Origin: Buxus sempervirens
Lineage: Eukaryota > Streptophyta > Magnoliopsida > Buxales > Buxaceae
Direction: 5' to 3'
Assembly (NCBI GenBank): GCA_947561395.2
Contig: OX387185.1
Coordinates: 32,220,213 to 32,284,212, forward strand
Length of the DNA: 64,000 nucleotides
In this document: piece after piece, positions 1 to 14,490 of the stretch
Position numbering within the stretch: position 1 is the stretch's first letter
Layout of the letters: the number at the start of each line of letters is the position of its first letter
The notes under the pieces: generated by a model
The model's input: only the letters and a program-made list of their open reading frames with translations
What the model was told of the DNA's origin: nothing
Database searches by the model: none
Made by a program: the position numbers and the translations under genes

Positions 1-700
1 GCAAGAAAAGGAGAAGAACGAAACTCTTAAAAAGTGACAGTCAATACCATAATATACACTTTCTATCTACAAACCTGTACTTAAAAGGGAAGGTTTTTTG
101 GTTTTCGTCCGACTTATTGAACTGACCAAATTGCCCTTCCTCCCCATGTATTCACGGAATTAGCAATACCCTTCCAGATCTCTTCTTCCCCAAGTTATCA
201 CAGCAACACCCTCTCCTTCGCCCATTGGCCGTTGCTTCTAGGGTTCTAGGATTCTGCTTCTAGGGTTCGCCCATTGTTCCAGAAAAGGATTTTGTTCGGC
301 AGTTGGCAGCGATCTGCAAGAAGCAAGCTGTGACTATTGGGGAGGGCATCGACATTGGCAGAGGTAGTAGTTGCAAGCAATCCCATCTTTTGTGAGGAGA
401 TTGGAATCAGGCGTTTCATTACCTTGGCTTGCTGTCCAAGCTTCTATAGAACTCTGCGATTCTTTTCCCTTGCATTCTGTTTCGTTTGAAAGAAGAAACA
501 CTACTGATTCTCATCTCTCTTCCCCTTCTGCCTTCAACTGGTAAGGGTTTTGGTTAGGTTTCTCCGAGGTCTTTTTATGTTTATTGATTATTTTTCCAAC
601 TGGTAAGGGTTTTACTTTTTCTACGAGCTCTCTTCCCCTTCTGCCTTCAACTGGTAAGGTTTCTCTCTGTTTCATTTCAAAATAGGGAACATGATTCTCC
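1..700 (+). other. 5'-leader-like region with telo-box-like motifs
   Basis: This stretch is richer in C and T than its surroundings. It contains two CTAGGGTT motifs near 237-266, similar to the telo-box of plant housekeeping promoters. A block of about 30 bases, reading CTTCCCCTTCTGCC and then CAACTGGTAAGG, occurs at about 517-546 and again at about 630-659, with a partial copy near 598-610. Each GGTAAG could act as a splice donor, so this may be the untranslated first exon of a plus-strand gene. No coding exon was recognised downstream, so no gene is called. It may be a decayed promoter fragment. Confidence 0.25.
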
Positions 701-3311
701 TACCTCCTTTTGCCTTTGAATTTGAAAGGTTCTCCTAAGATTTGGGTATGAGTAACCACAAATCGAGAACAATGAAACAACAATCCAAAAGGGAGCAAAA
801 GCCAGCGGTTTCGTCTGCCTTTTAAATGTACGGTATTATCACTCTCTTCTACGCAAATGCCGCCCTCATTTTTATCCATGTTCACCAAGTTGCTGATTTT
901 CCTCAAAGCTCCTACCTTACAAGGTTTTTCTGTGAATCGTCTGGTCAGCCTCTGTGCATGAGGCGGATTTAGGGTTCTCTCTTAATGCTAGGGATGGTGA
1001 TGGCTTCCGATCAATCCCAAATTCTTGCGTACATTAGCGACGAACAAAGATTGAAGAACATGATATCCAGTTTCAGATTTGTTTTTTTGGGCCGATAAAA
1101 GGTATAGTTCCAAATTTTTTTTTCCTTTCTTTGTTATACTTTGATTTGCTGTCATGGTCTCCATTGTGCATTGGATGCACAATTTCTACAATTTCGTACT
1201 GGAAACCTATTTGTTTCATTCTGTAGTTTCCAATTCCTTCTTATTCTTTTTTCCTCCCAATTTGTTGGTTAATTTCCTGTGTGCAGTTATTACACTCAAC
1301 GAATTGGTGTGAACAATAAATGTGTAGCGGAAGCTTAAATTGAAGCTTTACCTTCCAAGAAGAGAAATGATTTTCAAGATATATTTTACTGATTCGTTTA
1401 TTTGCATTAAGACTATTTCTGTTCATCATCTCTTACTCATAGGTTCTACAATTTTGCGTTGCAAAGCTTTAAAAGTAGAAGTAAAAACAACTCCGTTGTG
1501 AGTAAAAATGCATATTGAACGAGTTGCATTGTTGATTTTACTGTTTCCTTTCTTGAGGAAGTTTCAACTTTCGCATGCTCATGTTATCACTGTTTTAGGT
1601 TGAGGTTTTCACTCATATGTTTATAATTTTTATCTTAACAGGTTGGATTCTTCATTTGAGAATGTTGATGAATTGTTACGTTTAACATTGACCACTTTGT
1701 TTTATTTCCATTTCATTTTTCAGTTGGACAGTTTCACTAATTGTCTAACCAAAAGTGGCTTATATTATTTTTCTCTTCTTTTTCTTCGTTACTATTTATA
1801 CATCTCTGGTCTGATGGGATAGCCTGTGAATCAACTGTTAGAACATTATTATATGAATGCTAGAAACACCAGAACTCAATATCAGGTGTGTTGTTTACCT
1901 ATGGAGATTTTTGTTCTTCATTTGTGTCTATTATATCTTTTATGAATAAATTATTCAGGGATGTACAATATTTAGGCTTCCACCAATGCTTGTTACGACA
2001 AGGCTCTCAATTTATAAGGAAGGTTTTGTTGGAGTCTCAAGTCTAATTAGTTTTGAAGATTCGAATTTAAAATATAATAATATAAATTGAATATCTCAGT
2101 AATCTAACAAGTGTCCATTGAGACACTATTAAATTGGAGAATCATGATGAGCTGCCAAATCTCAGACCACGGATCTTACTTGTGTTTGAAACTTGATTTC
2201 CAATGTTTTCCCGGGCATGATGGTTTGTAACTCTTTGACTACTCTTTAACCCATCAGCATAGCTTGAATATTACCTAAATGTTAATATGGTTGGTACTGT
2301 TGATCTACGGAATCAATATCTGCAATTAGGCATTTGATATCAATCATACAAATTATTTTCCCATATTCTTTTACTGGACCATATTTTCTTGAACTTCTTT
2401 TGGTAATAGTATTAGTCCATGCATCATTGATAACATCAATTCATGGTTAGATCTAACACTCGATGTATCAGTTGATTTTTGCTCTAACATTTCAGATTTG
2501 GGGGGTTGGTACCTGAAATAAAAAACAAAAATGTAAGCCTTGCTTCCAACCTGATGGGAGAAGATAGTGTAAATAAACTAACCTAGGATTCCGTCTTGAA
2601 AATTTTGGTTGTTCGTTCGAGTTAATATTTAGGTAAGTGAAATCGGTCTAGATGGACTCATAAGAGTCAACACTCTGAAAAGCATTCAAAGAATTGATAT
2701 GCGATGTTTAAGGCATTGCATATCTAAGAGGACTCCTGGCAGGAGCCTTATGCCATCCAAGATGGATGATGGCATCACCTACAAGAGTATTCATGGCAAT
2801 TATTCGGCAGAGTTTCATCCAAAGTTTTTCCTATAGTGGGTTTAAGTTCACATATATCCATATAGGATCCATGACCCAGAAAAATTTTTTTTTTCCCCTC
2901 TTTTCATTCGAATCTTTTATGATAACATACTGCATGACCTTTGGAACACCCCTAATGGAATCCAAATTTTATATTAGCGTAGATAAGAAGGTATTGCTGG
3001 CCCATTATGATGGCTTTATGTTCTTCTAAACTCCTTTTTTTTTTTTAATATTTCAAAAGTGAGAAATCAAAAGAAGTCCATTTTTTATTTCCGGTTGCCC
3101 TTATGGCTCTTGAATTTAAGCATGAATGCTTTTTTCCTTTTTTAAATGTTGATATGCCCTTGTGGTGATTTTCCTTTTATTATATTACTAATAGAAATCC
3201 TGTGGTGGCATTTTTAGTACATATTGTATTCTCATGTGTTGGTTTCTATTAGTAAAGATTTACTAATAGAAACCTTCTCTAGATGATACTTTATTAGTAC
3301 ATTTTTACTAA
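701..3311. other. AT-rich sequence, no gene recognised
   Basis: Both strands contain only short open frames without recognisable domains. Poly-T and poly-A runs and low-complexity sequence dominate. Open stretches such as 2766-3029 have a composition no different from the surroundings and are not supported as genes. Confidence 0.5.
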
Positions 3312-3340
3312 CTAGTAATGAGCACGCGTGTTGTGCATGA
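3312..3340 (-). other. Probable Helitron 3' terminus (hairpin and CTAG)
   Basis: Read on the minus strand, this holds GCACAACACGCGTGC, then CATTA, then CTAG followed by T. The arms GCAC and GTGC can pair, and CACGCGTG is itself palindromic. Plant Helitrons characteristically end in a short GC-rich hairpin about 10 bases before CTRR and insert between A and T. The orientation agrees with the coding strand of the RepHel and RPA genes. The assignment rests on motif and position only; no second copy is available for comparison. Confidence 0.6.
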
Positions 3341-6300
3341 ATAATGAGTAGGGGAATGTAACAAGAAATATATTAAGTAAAAATTTTGCCAAAAAAAACA
3401 CTGGTACGAAAATCAATTTTATATATTGTTTCCGGCATAAAATTGACAAAATAATTATATGAACAATATTAAGAACTTATTAAGGACCTCAAAACAATAA
3501 TCTCTTGAATGAAAATAATATCCCTACTTACTATTGCCTGCACTTACTGATAGAAGTGGCTAGATACAAAGCTTTGAAAAAAATTCTTTAATACTTTTTT
3601 CATTCCCCACAAATTAGTGGTGAAAAGACAGTCTCCAACTTGCAATGATATTGATATTATATGCATATCCTTCTCGTGAATCCTCTCATGTCCACTGCCA
3701 ACTGTATTACAAAATAAAAAATGGTTTAAATTTTTTTCCAAACAGGCACTTGCATTTCTCTCCCTACTACATTTGCTCGACCTGCGTTTCTGGTTATCGA
3801 GTTTTGTGGTGTTTTGATTTGTGGTTCTGTGGAGGTACTCAATCCATGACAACGTCCATCCTGGAAATAACAACCACAATTATATATACAAATTTACAAC
3901 AGAGGGAGAAGTATGGGAAATCAACAGAAAAGAAAGAGTTATTAACAAAAAGCAGAAAAATTAACAAAAGAAAGAGTGTAATAAAAAAAATTAACACCAG
4001 AAAATTCCTAAGAGAACAAAAAGCAGGGATACCTAAGAAAGAGTGCTTAACATTTTTGCAAAAACAAAACCCAGTAGCATGAAAATCCAGAAATATTTCA
4101 TAGTCCATATTAACCAACACTAATAGCAGCAATACCCAAGTAACAATATGTAATAAAAAAAATTAACACCATAAAATTCCTCAAAGAACAAAAAGCAGGG
4201 ATACCTAAGAAAGAGTGATTAACATTATTGCAAAAACAAAACCCAGTAGCATGAAAATCCAGAAATATTTCATAGTCCATATTAACCAACACTAATAGCA
4301 TTTGAACCATTCATGTGACAACAACCTATTCAATATAGAAATCAGCAACATATAAGCTAGTAATCAGAAATCCTAAATAGCGAGAAGAAAAATAGCACAA
4401 GTAATAAGAAGAAATGAAGGTTGTTATTATTAGTGAGATTATCCATGCAAATCAAAAGGTGAAATACATATATGAATGACAGCTGAATAAATGAAGAAAT
4501 AGAAGAAAAAAGGTTAGGGACATAAAAGGGTAAAGAAATTTTTAAAAAAAATGAAATGGGTTTTTCAACCCAAGTGATTTCTAGCTCTGTTCGATTGGCA
4601 AGACATCAATGAAAGATTTTTTACAAAACCCCAAAATAGAAAACGACAAGAACCCCTAATGGTTATGAATGAAAATTGAAGACACCCGAAATTAGAAAAG
4701 TAAAAAAGGAAAATTGACAATTTGAGACATCATTGAAACAAATAAGCATGCTATATACCTACAAATGAACAGAGGAAAAGATAGTGTTGCATTTTGATTT
4801 CCATTCTTTTAAGCCATTAAGGGAGGCTGGAATACCGTTGGGTTGACAGTTCTCAACAGGTGTAGTAAAATTTGAGAAAGACATATATCTCCACCTGAAC
4901 AATGCACAAGAAACCAATCAAAAGAAGAGACACTCTGTAAGTATCATAAATTTTGATTATATTAGCTGAGTTTTCCCTGATATTGTTGCCCATTAATGTA
5001 TCACTTCAGCAAATTTGACACTTCAAGATATTCAAACATGTCCTTGAAAATTTGCAAGCAACTTGATAAACCAACATGGAAATTTTTAAAGTTAATATCT
5101 TTCCAAGAAATCAAGTTCAAAATCAATAGCATTTGTAAAATTATATAAACATATTTGCCATGGGAGTGTTGTCATAAACAATACAGGAGAACATCACAAC
5201 CATTATATGAAGTATCAGGTAAACTAACATAAAAATTCAATGCATATTGCAGAAATCAAGCACAAATTCATATCAGTCAAGAAGCATGAGTGTCATCTGA
5301 GAACTATGTTTCCACCATTGGTTTGTAAAATTTCTCAACCATGGTATGTTTTAATTGTATTATGCACTATAGCTAAAAGACCAAATGTATTTTCAATCCA
5401 TTGAATTTACAAATTATCTCTTCAATTGTCATAGTAAGTCTAAATTACGTTAACAATGTGTTTTAGCATCCCCAAGTGATTCTCACATATGTTAGGGTTT
5501 TTCTCAACCTGCTGTGGTAGTTTAGATACTCCAAATCTTTGAAAACTTATGTAATAATTATTTGAAAAATAAAATCACTTGTAGATATTATGTGAAAGCT
5601 CATATTATCAATAGCCACCTAGAAGAGTACATGAATGTTGATCATATAGAGTGCCTAAAAGTTGATGATTTTAACGGTTGCAAAGAATTCTCAATTAAAT
5701 TCTTCCTCCCCCCACACCTCCCCTCTAAGAATGATAAAAAGCAGCCAGTGTATCATATACAGACATAACAAAAATTTATGATTCCATAAGTATTAAAAAA
5801 AAAAATCATCAAAATGCACTTGTATGAGCTTCCCCAACAGCAAAAAGCCATAGACTATGAAGTGAGCAACTAAAGAAGCATGACAAGGAACTTTCAAAAA
5901 ATAAAGCTTGCTGTTTTGTTGAATTTCAGAAATTTTCTCCTCTATGAGCTTCAAAATAAGAGCTCTTGACTCTAAATACACTAAATGTAACTCAAATCAA
6001 TACATAGACATGCTGATATTTTCATCAAGATACCAGTAACAATAAAAACAATTTTTGTATGCCATATGGCTCATATCATCTATTGAGAAAATTGTCCAAA
6101 TAAGATTTGGATAAATGCCAAACTAAGTGAATGAATATACATACATACACAACTCAAAAAGAGCATCACCACAACAGGAGAAGCCAGAAGTAGTAGAAGA
6201 TCAGGTAACTAAAAAACAAATTGACAATCAACAAAGTCTAGCTAAGCATTTCAAGACAAAGATAACAGTTTTCACCTAGTTATTCAAAGGAAGCACTGTC

Positions 6301-7443
6301 ATCATTTCAAAACTATTGCATAATTTTTACAAATGGCATGTACAACTTGATGTCTACCAACCTTAGGCTTCCAGGGAGTGAAAAGTTAAGAATGAGAAAA
6401 ATTAAAGTCTATGCATTTGCATGAAAATAAAGAATGTGGATCAAGTGTCAAAGATAAAAATTGTACAGCCTGCGGAACAAACCATGTCTGTTTAAAAATA
6501 TGATTAACTACCAAATGTGCAGCACTTCAATGGATTTTTGCGTGAAGTAGCCAAAAGTCTAAATTACTTAAGTGAATAACATATCAAGGGAAAAAACTGA
6601 GTAATGTATAACATAACATTTAGGTATAAATCCATGAAACAAACCTGATGACATAATCCAGCATATATGAGTTTAAGTTGTAGAGAAGTAACTTCTACCA
6701 TAGCCCTAAGAGAAGAATGAAATTGATAAAAGAACATATAACTTGTACCATAATTAAAGAAATGTAATGCAAACTTCAAGAATAAATGATACCTTTGTCG
6801 CCAAAATGCATAATAAAAATTTGACGGAATAAGAGACTTCCAAGTCAAATATGAGGAATCCATATCCATCATCTTACAATTGTAGTACTAAAATAAGGAT
6901 TGAACTGAAACATTTCCATCCTTTTCCAGTAGGATACTACTGTGATCCTTATTCATTCGCAAGTTCTTAGAGTAGGTTATGTTAAAATTTATAATACTAT
7001 AGCAGTAAAGCAAATAGGCAAAATAAATAAATAAATAACCAAATCATTAACCATGCGGAAAATAACATGTCAAGAATTTAAATGTACCAAAACCAATTTC
7101 TATTGTACGTAATTGTATCAAAAACAAGATATATATATAAAAATTCTTAAATCATCATTCATCGTCCACAAACTTCTCAATAGGAAATTAGCAAGTTCAT
7201 GACCTGCAAAGTGAACATAAAAGAATAACATATCAGGAATTTATTTGATTAGGTAATATTGGAAAAGCCACTTTTGGCTACACCTTATTGATTCTTTTAT
7301 AAATATATTATTAATGAAAAAAAAATTATATTCATGTATAAGAGAGTAGTCTAACCATTTCAATATTTCCCTTTGATGGTTGAAGATGGAATATACTCTG
7401 CGCTATCAACACCAATTTCAACAAAATCTTCACAACAGTAGTT
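3316..7443. other. Helitron 3' non-coding region
   Basis: About 4 kb of AT-rich sequence lies between the Helitron terminus and the RPA-like stop codon. It carries a two-copy tandem repeat (separate entry) and short open frames with no recognisable domain. No captured host exon was identified, although a very decayed one could be missed. Confidence 0.45.
3978..4300. repeat. Two-copy tandem repeat, 172-bp period
   Basis: Sequence from GTAATAAAAAAAATTAACAC at 3978 onward is repeated from 4150 with only a few substitutions. Both copies run through AAGCAGGGATACCTAAGAAA and end near CAACACTAATAGCA (about 4126 and 4298). The two minus-strand open frames here (3839-4132 and 4110-4310) encode near-identical peptides because of this duplication. 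That is not evidence of selection. Confidence 0.9.
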
Positions 7444-9454
7444 TTATTCACCATTTCTTGCCAAACGTAAACTTTTTCGAATTGTAAATTTGTAAAGCTT
7501 CCAAACACATTTTTCGATCACACGAACAAATTCAGCAAAGTTCATTTCCTAGACCAATATGAAATTGAATCAAAATAAGGAAATGATGAAAAAAGAATTA
7601 TAAACAAACGTATCAAAATATAATAACATATGTTACATGACTTATAAATAATATAAAATATATAAAACCTTTAATTTTCGTAGTGAATCCATTGTAAGAC
7701 CAAGCAACTTTTCAACCCTCACATCAAACAATGTAACCCAAAGTGATCCAGTATTATCAGCAACTTTAATTCGCATTCTGCCATTGATAAAAGTTAAAGA
7801 CATTACTAAATTAAAAAACATAGTATTTATACACTAAGTGCAACAATATATACAAAGGTTAAGTAGGACAAACCTATGCTTGTATGTCTCTCTTGGTAAC
7901 TTGCATGATTGGCAAATAAATGAACCATTGATAAGCTCTAATTTTGCATTGCAATCTAAACATGCAATGTACCAAGGGTCTTGTTGAGTGCTAACCGAAA
8001 CGATCCATAGCTTACACTCAAATGTGTTATTCTAACATCATTATGAACACTAAAAATTAATAAAATGAAAATTGAAGTATAAATTATTAAACTAAAGTAT
8101 GTAAAAAAAATTACCTGCATAGTTGGTTCAATTTTTAGAATTTCATCAATAGTTAGACGCTCATACTTGAGTTTAACAACCTTCAAAAGAACATCTTGTC
8201 TAGCTTGAATCGCCACTTGATTAGCCATTGCCCTTGTGAAAGAAACGAATGTAAATAACCAATGACTAAGTTTAAAACCTTGAACTAATTTGTAAGTAAT
8301 TTTTCAACAAAACTCTGAAAACAATTACGTAATTTCATTATTGTAAGAAGTAAGCATTACCATGATTGCAATTGGTCAACTTTGGTTATAATAGGGTTAA
8401 CCATAACAGAAGATAAATGCACGGTAGATAAGGATCCCCCTATTAGAAAAAAAAAAGCAAATAAGAGAGATGTCGAAGATATTAAAAAACAAACATATTA
8501 ATAATAACAAAATCAAATAAATGATCTATAAATATTACCATATTCTTTAATGATTCGCAACTTAGACGCAACAATAATAACTTGTCCAAATATAGTAACA
8601 TCTTTCAAAAATACATCCATTGAAGAAAACTTTCTCCATAATGTTACTTGTATTGGTGCATCTTGTCTACATGTCATTAAATAAAATAGTAAATAAGAGA
8701 GAAAAATAAAATTTGATATTTGATGAGTAATGTACTTACGACATGTCCATGATTGCAATATCACGCTTCATAACTTTGGAACCATCAGCTTTGTTAAAAC
8801 TTATTTCTTCACCAACCTTCACAAGAATACCAACAACATCTGCAAGAATGGAAAAATCTTTAATGTGAAACAAACATATAATAAACCAAACACAACTACA
8901 AATTTATGAAAACTTTGTAGATGCTTACCTACAAGGAACTCAGATTCCAAAGCAAACAGCTCGTTTAACTTAATAAAATTTTACTTCATGATAGGGATAC
9001 TCAGGGCTTTAGATTCAACACTTACGACATCACTATTCTTATGTAACAATACCTCATACATTGTATCACCAACATTATATTTTGCATTTGCTTTCGGGAT
9101 TGAGACATTTGCAATCTTACACCACTTAGTTGCTTGTAGAAAAGGCTCAAACAACTTTATGTCCTCATTAAACATTGTGAACTGCATTTTTGTGCCCTAC
9201 AATAATTTTAAAAAACACAAGGGTAAATATATAATTATAATGATTAACATAGTGAAAAAAATAACATGACTCAATAAAATAAGAAATAATACAAACCTCA
9301 ATATCAGCAACAACAACATTCAACACAGATCCATAACCCTTAGCATTTTTATAGTAATGAACATCATTTTTTGATATGACATTACATTCTACAGACCACT
9401 CCTTACAACTGGCATCCAACTCTGAAAATTTGAAAAGATTTTCGCTAGGAAGAC
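7444..9454 (-). pseudogene. Helitron RPA1-like ssDNA-binding protein, broken
   Basis: Exons were placed by frame, GT/AG borders and family pattern: 9454-9297, 9196-8929, 8839-8740, 8666-8539, 8439-8361, 8232-8115, 8031-7874, 7777-7669 and 7548-7444 (TAA stop). The phases join throughout. OB-fold signatures appear in RPA1 order: MQFTMFNEDIKLFEPF; then VDVVGILVKVGEEI; then QVTLWRKF; then SLSTVHLSSVMVNP. Next is the zinc-ribbon module DPWYIACLDC ... FICQSCKLP, and then VADNTGSLWVTLFD. RPA1 binds single-stranded DNA, and plant Helitrons often encode such a protein beside RepHel. An in-frame TAA at 8983-8981 breaks the second listed exon. The start is unresolved: the first listed exon opens at an acceptor, so an upstream exon or splicing from RepHel is possible. 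Confidence 0.8.
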
Positions 9455-12400
9455 CTGTTCATCAAAAACCAATGAATTCATTATTCCTTAAGTTATACTC
9501 GAATGAAAGAAAAAGAATATAATAAATGTAAGTTCTTATGACAAGTAGTAACTTACTAATGAAATGCTTAACAAAGAAATACGAACCTATTACAAGTAAC
9601 CATAAATTTCTTTATAAACAATGTTTCTGGTACGATCATTAGCTTGACCCATTTTGCCATTTAAGATAACAACCTTTGTCATTCTCATTGATACGCCTCG
9701 TGACAACGCAACATACAATTGCCCATGAGAAAAAACTGGTTCAGGCAAATAAATGCCAACCTTTTTAATTGTTTGACCTTGTGCCTTGTTGATTGTCATA
9801 GCAAATGCTAATCGAATCGGAAACTGTTTTCGTTTAAATACAAAAGGGTAATTCTCATGCTCAGCTGGCATCAATGATGTACATGGCAAAAAAACTTCCT
9901 TTCCTTTATATTGTCCAGAACTGACTTGAGCATATATTACATTCCTTTTCAATTGCTTGCAAATCAGCCGTGTACCATTGCATAAACCATTAGACGGATC
10001 CAAATTACGAAGCAAAATAATAGGACAACCAACTTTAAGAACCAGTGTATGAGGTGGAAAACCAACTGGTGCCAATTCATTTAGGAATTCAACCCCTAAG
10101 CTCATATTTGAACCATCAACAACCGAATCAAAGCTATGATAAACAACTTCATCACCAGGGAATTTCATTATACAAAACTCATTAATCTCATCAACATATT
10201 TGTTAGTCGTTGTCAATATACCTTTGTCAGCCATAAATTCCATCTGTTCAAAGTTATCTTCAAAACATGGAAAATTTCATTCACTAACTTTTCCTTTGGA
10301 TCATCATCAGGACTAATCTGAAGAAGCATTTCATGTGGAATTGTCACTCTGCCATGTTCATCTTCTATCTCTAATCCATCACCAATACACAACAAGTAGT
10401 TTGCAAATTCCTTGTCATACTGCGCACGAACATTCTTATGCAAACTAAACTTTTCAACATATTTCCATAAATATGACATTATGAAAGAAGATTCTATTGT
10501 TGCCACTCGATCAGAATTCCGCACAATAGGTAGCACCTGCCTAAAATCACCTCCAAATGTCACAACCTTACCACCAAATGGCAATGCAGCATCCATGTTG
10601 TCTTGTAATGTACGATCCACCGTCTCAATTGAGACCTTCTTTACCATTGATGCATCATCCCAAATAATTAACTTCGCAAGTCGTAACAAATTCTCCAATC
10701 CACTTTGTTTTCCAATGCAACATGTACTTGAATCATTTGCATCCAATGGTATCTTGAAACGAGAATGCGCAGTTCTACCACCAGGCATAATAATTGCCGC
10801 AACACCTGAAGTAGCAATTGCAAGGGCAATGAATTTAGAAATCCTTACTTTAGCAAGCAATGCTCGATATAGAAATGTCTTTCCTGTTCCTCCAGGACCA
10901 TCAACAAAAAATAAATCATGCTGATTAGAGAAGACTCTATCAATGATTACATTATATATTGCTCTTTGGTCTTCATTTAACAAATGTATAGCAACAATAT
11001 CATCATAGGGAGTGACAATTGCCATTTCTTCAATAACTTCCCTATTTCGGTCTATATGGCTCAGATTTATATCCATTTTTGGCAAGTCATACTCAGAAAT
11101 ATCCCTTCCCATGTTTTGTAAAAAAACATTTATGCTATTTAAAGCACGATTATTATATTCATTGCCATTGATTGATTTGTTGTGAATAAAATCCTCAACC
11201 ATTGATGAGAAAAAATATTCCCATAACTTCCTGACATCATTCGGTTCACAATAGACCAAAATGGTAGCAAATGGACTCCTTAAAGCAATTGGCATTTGAT
11301 ATACTGATGCTTCTTCTAGACATAGAAATGATGAATTGTCATTATCTAACATACCTCGCTTTTGAGCTGACTCACGAAATTTTCTCAAATTCTCTATCCC
11401 TACTATTAACAAGTCTTCAAAGGAATGGGGACCCCTAACCTTATCCAATAATAACTTCAAATAATAACGCTCGCCTTCTGAAGGATTCACAGCTAAAATT
11501 CGACCAATTGCAAGTTTGTTTCTTCGTGGCACCCAACAATTACAATTCCAAACAAAGTGCTCTTGGAATTCACGATATAAGAACTTTCTAGCACTTGCAT
11601 CATACTCATTTCTTTTGAAGAATTCTGTCAGTTTTGTAAATGTAGAACACTCATCATCTAAAACTTCAGATAGATCTTTCTGATACCAATAACGAATGAG
11701 TTGTTTATTTGGCAAATGTATTGGTAACAAATATATTGAAGGGTACATCTCATTCAAGTTAAACTCAAAAATACGCCACATTGCTTCTGGTGGAGACACC
11801 CATCGAGCATCCTGAAATGTTTTTATTTCATCAACAATATCATTGTGTTGTGGCCCAACATAAACAGACACTATGTCATGCCCTTTGTAGATGTACTTAT
11901 ATAAGTACTTAACAGCAGAAATTAATCCACAAAATTCCACATTGATATGACAATCATAACGCTTTAACAAATACTCATTGTAAGGCACAACCCAACGATT
12001 ATCAAGGAAACTGCCATGCACCTTCACTTGCTTCCCATCATTTGTTCTTTGATAGATAGGATATGCATTCTCAACATTAACTGTAAATGCTGAATATGCT
12101 TTTGGGTAATGGAATTTACATCGGCCATTCACCATGCATGAATTATTTTTCTTGAAGTTCCCACAAGGTCCATGCATCATATGTTTTAAAACATATGCAT
12201 AAAGGATAGGGTCAGCATTCTCATCTGGTATTTCTGCACGAACAAAATGATCAATGCTAGTAGGGTCTTTTATTTTGTCTTCAGGATGTAATATAATAAG
12301 GAAATGTGCATGCGGTAATCCTCTCTTTTGAAACTCAATAACATAAACCCTTGCAAAAACACGACCAAAAAATCCTTGTCTAAAGATCAAATCCTTCAAG

Positions 12401-14490
12401 TCATCTAACTTGCCCTTAAAAACACGAGTAATTAAGTCTGGACGATTAAAGCTTCTTTCAAATGATTTTAGCTGCGACGTTATTTCCTTCCATTCTGGAT
12501 TGCAAGTCATAGTTAGAAATATGTCTGGCCGTCCAAAACGATGTACTAAAGCCATAGCATCCAAATATCGTCGTTTCATATCCCTTGGCCCACCAACAAA
12601 TGAAGCCGGCAAAACTATTCATCGGCCAACTTTACACCCACGTTGTTCACCATCAGCAACGGAATCAACAATCCCTTGGTATAACTTAGCACGAATCCCA
12701 TCCTGATGCTGATAAAAATAATCCAACCTATTTGATTCAATCTTAATATAGGTGTCAACCACAAATTGTTGATATAACCGACCACCATACAACAAGATCG
12801 ATTGCAAATTCTCCCTAACTTGGAAACGGTAACAATAATATTGTCTACAAGAAATAAAACTCGTGCCACCTTCATCATGTGCTGTCCAACATATACAAGC
12901 AAAACTTATTATTTATATATATTAAATTAATGCATATTAAAATAAGGAACTAATATAATTTCATTATAAATTATATACATACCTACTCCAAGTTTACTTA
13001 TAGTTCCTTTAGCAACAGCATCAAGGATGTCAACTCGATTAAGCAAGGAACTATCCCTTACATCATCAACGGCCATAGTTGTGGACTTTGGAATACATGA
13101 ATGCCAACCAGATTCACCATAAGGAAAAAGCAGCGGGTATTGCAAAGGATCATAGCAACCATAATAAGGTTTAACTGTTAATATAGAGTTGCATTTGCTA
13201 TGAACAACAATATCTTTTGTATATCTACTTTCAACATTGTTGCCTTCAACCCAAATTGCTGCAACTTGACTTGCTGAAGGAGCATTGTATACCCTTTGAT
13301 CCATGCCACAGTTAGTTTTAATAACAATAACATGTTCTTCTAAAGAAATATAACTCCGTAAACCACGTCAGAACACATCATAAGGATTGTTTCTTAGTAT
13401 CCCAATTATTTTTGCAATTGTTGTTGGACGAAGATCAGGTGCATATTCCAACCTATTCGATATCTCATTATCAGTATCATAAAAATACAACTGCATGAAC
13501 CTTGCTTTTCTTCCATCAGGAATCAACTGAGGCAAATAATGATACAGTTGTCCTTGTACTCTAAATGTATATACACCTGTAGTCATATTAGCTAACTCTT
13601 TATCTACTCTAACACCCATCGAAGTAAATGCAAATATAGAATTGTATCCTCGAATATACCTTCTAAAGTCATTAGACTCATCATTGTCACTCATGTACAA
13701 TTCATACAAGGCATTAGGTGGTGGAGTATGAGAAAGAGTTATCCCTGCTCTGTAACAACAGAATGTCAGAACCTCTTTTGAAAATCTTATTGCATTACAA
13801 GATTCACAAGTCTTCCCCACTTTCAAGACAAACAAATCAGGATTTACAAGTCCTTGGCTAAACTTCCGCATATGATACCTCTCTCTTCGTTTTGTTAAAA
13901 TCGTATTTTTCTTCTCAATGCTAAGCTCATTATACCGTTGCCTTTTCCGATATTGACGATACAAAACTATGGAGAATGATTAACAAAGGCAAACACAATA
14001 TAAGCAACCAAATGCAACTTCCAATGCTCCAAACTTAAGTAAACAACTTTTGAATTCATAAAATGTATGCACATGTCTACATTTTTCTGTTGCTTATGTC
14101 CATCTTCAATTACTTTATATCTAATTTTATTAAGAAATATTAATAGTCATATTAAGTGGTATTGGCATAAAAAACAAGTTGGATCACATTTGCTTTGAAC
14201 ATGTTGTTAACTATACAATTTTAAGAACACTAATCCAACTAAAAAATTTAATATGCAATCTTTTTAATTAAAAGAAAATATTTAATATATTTTACAAATA
14301 TTTTACCATTTAATAATATTAAAAATATATATAATTAAATCTATTCATTTAATAACGATAATTAAATCTATTCAATTTAATAGATTTTGCATTTAATAAT
14401 AATAAGATAAAATTAATTGTCAAAACAAGTAAAACAAATCTTGGACCACAAAAAATCATAGATTTGTAAACAATAAAGATTACATGCATA

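Noticed and set aside
237..270. Interstitial telomere repeat
   Set aside because: Only two AGGGTT-type units occur, separated by other sequence; this fits telo-box promoter motifs better.
10412..10924. Plus-strand frame of 170 residues
   Set aside because: It is the antisense shadow of the RepHel helicase exon.
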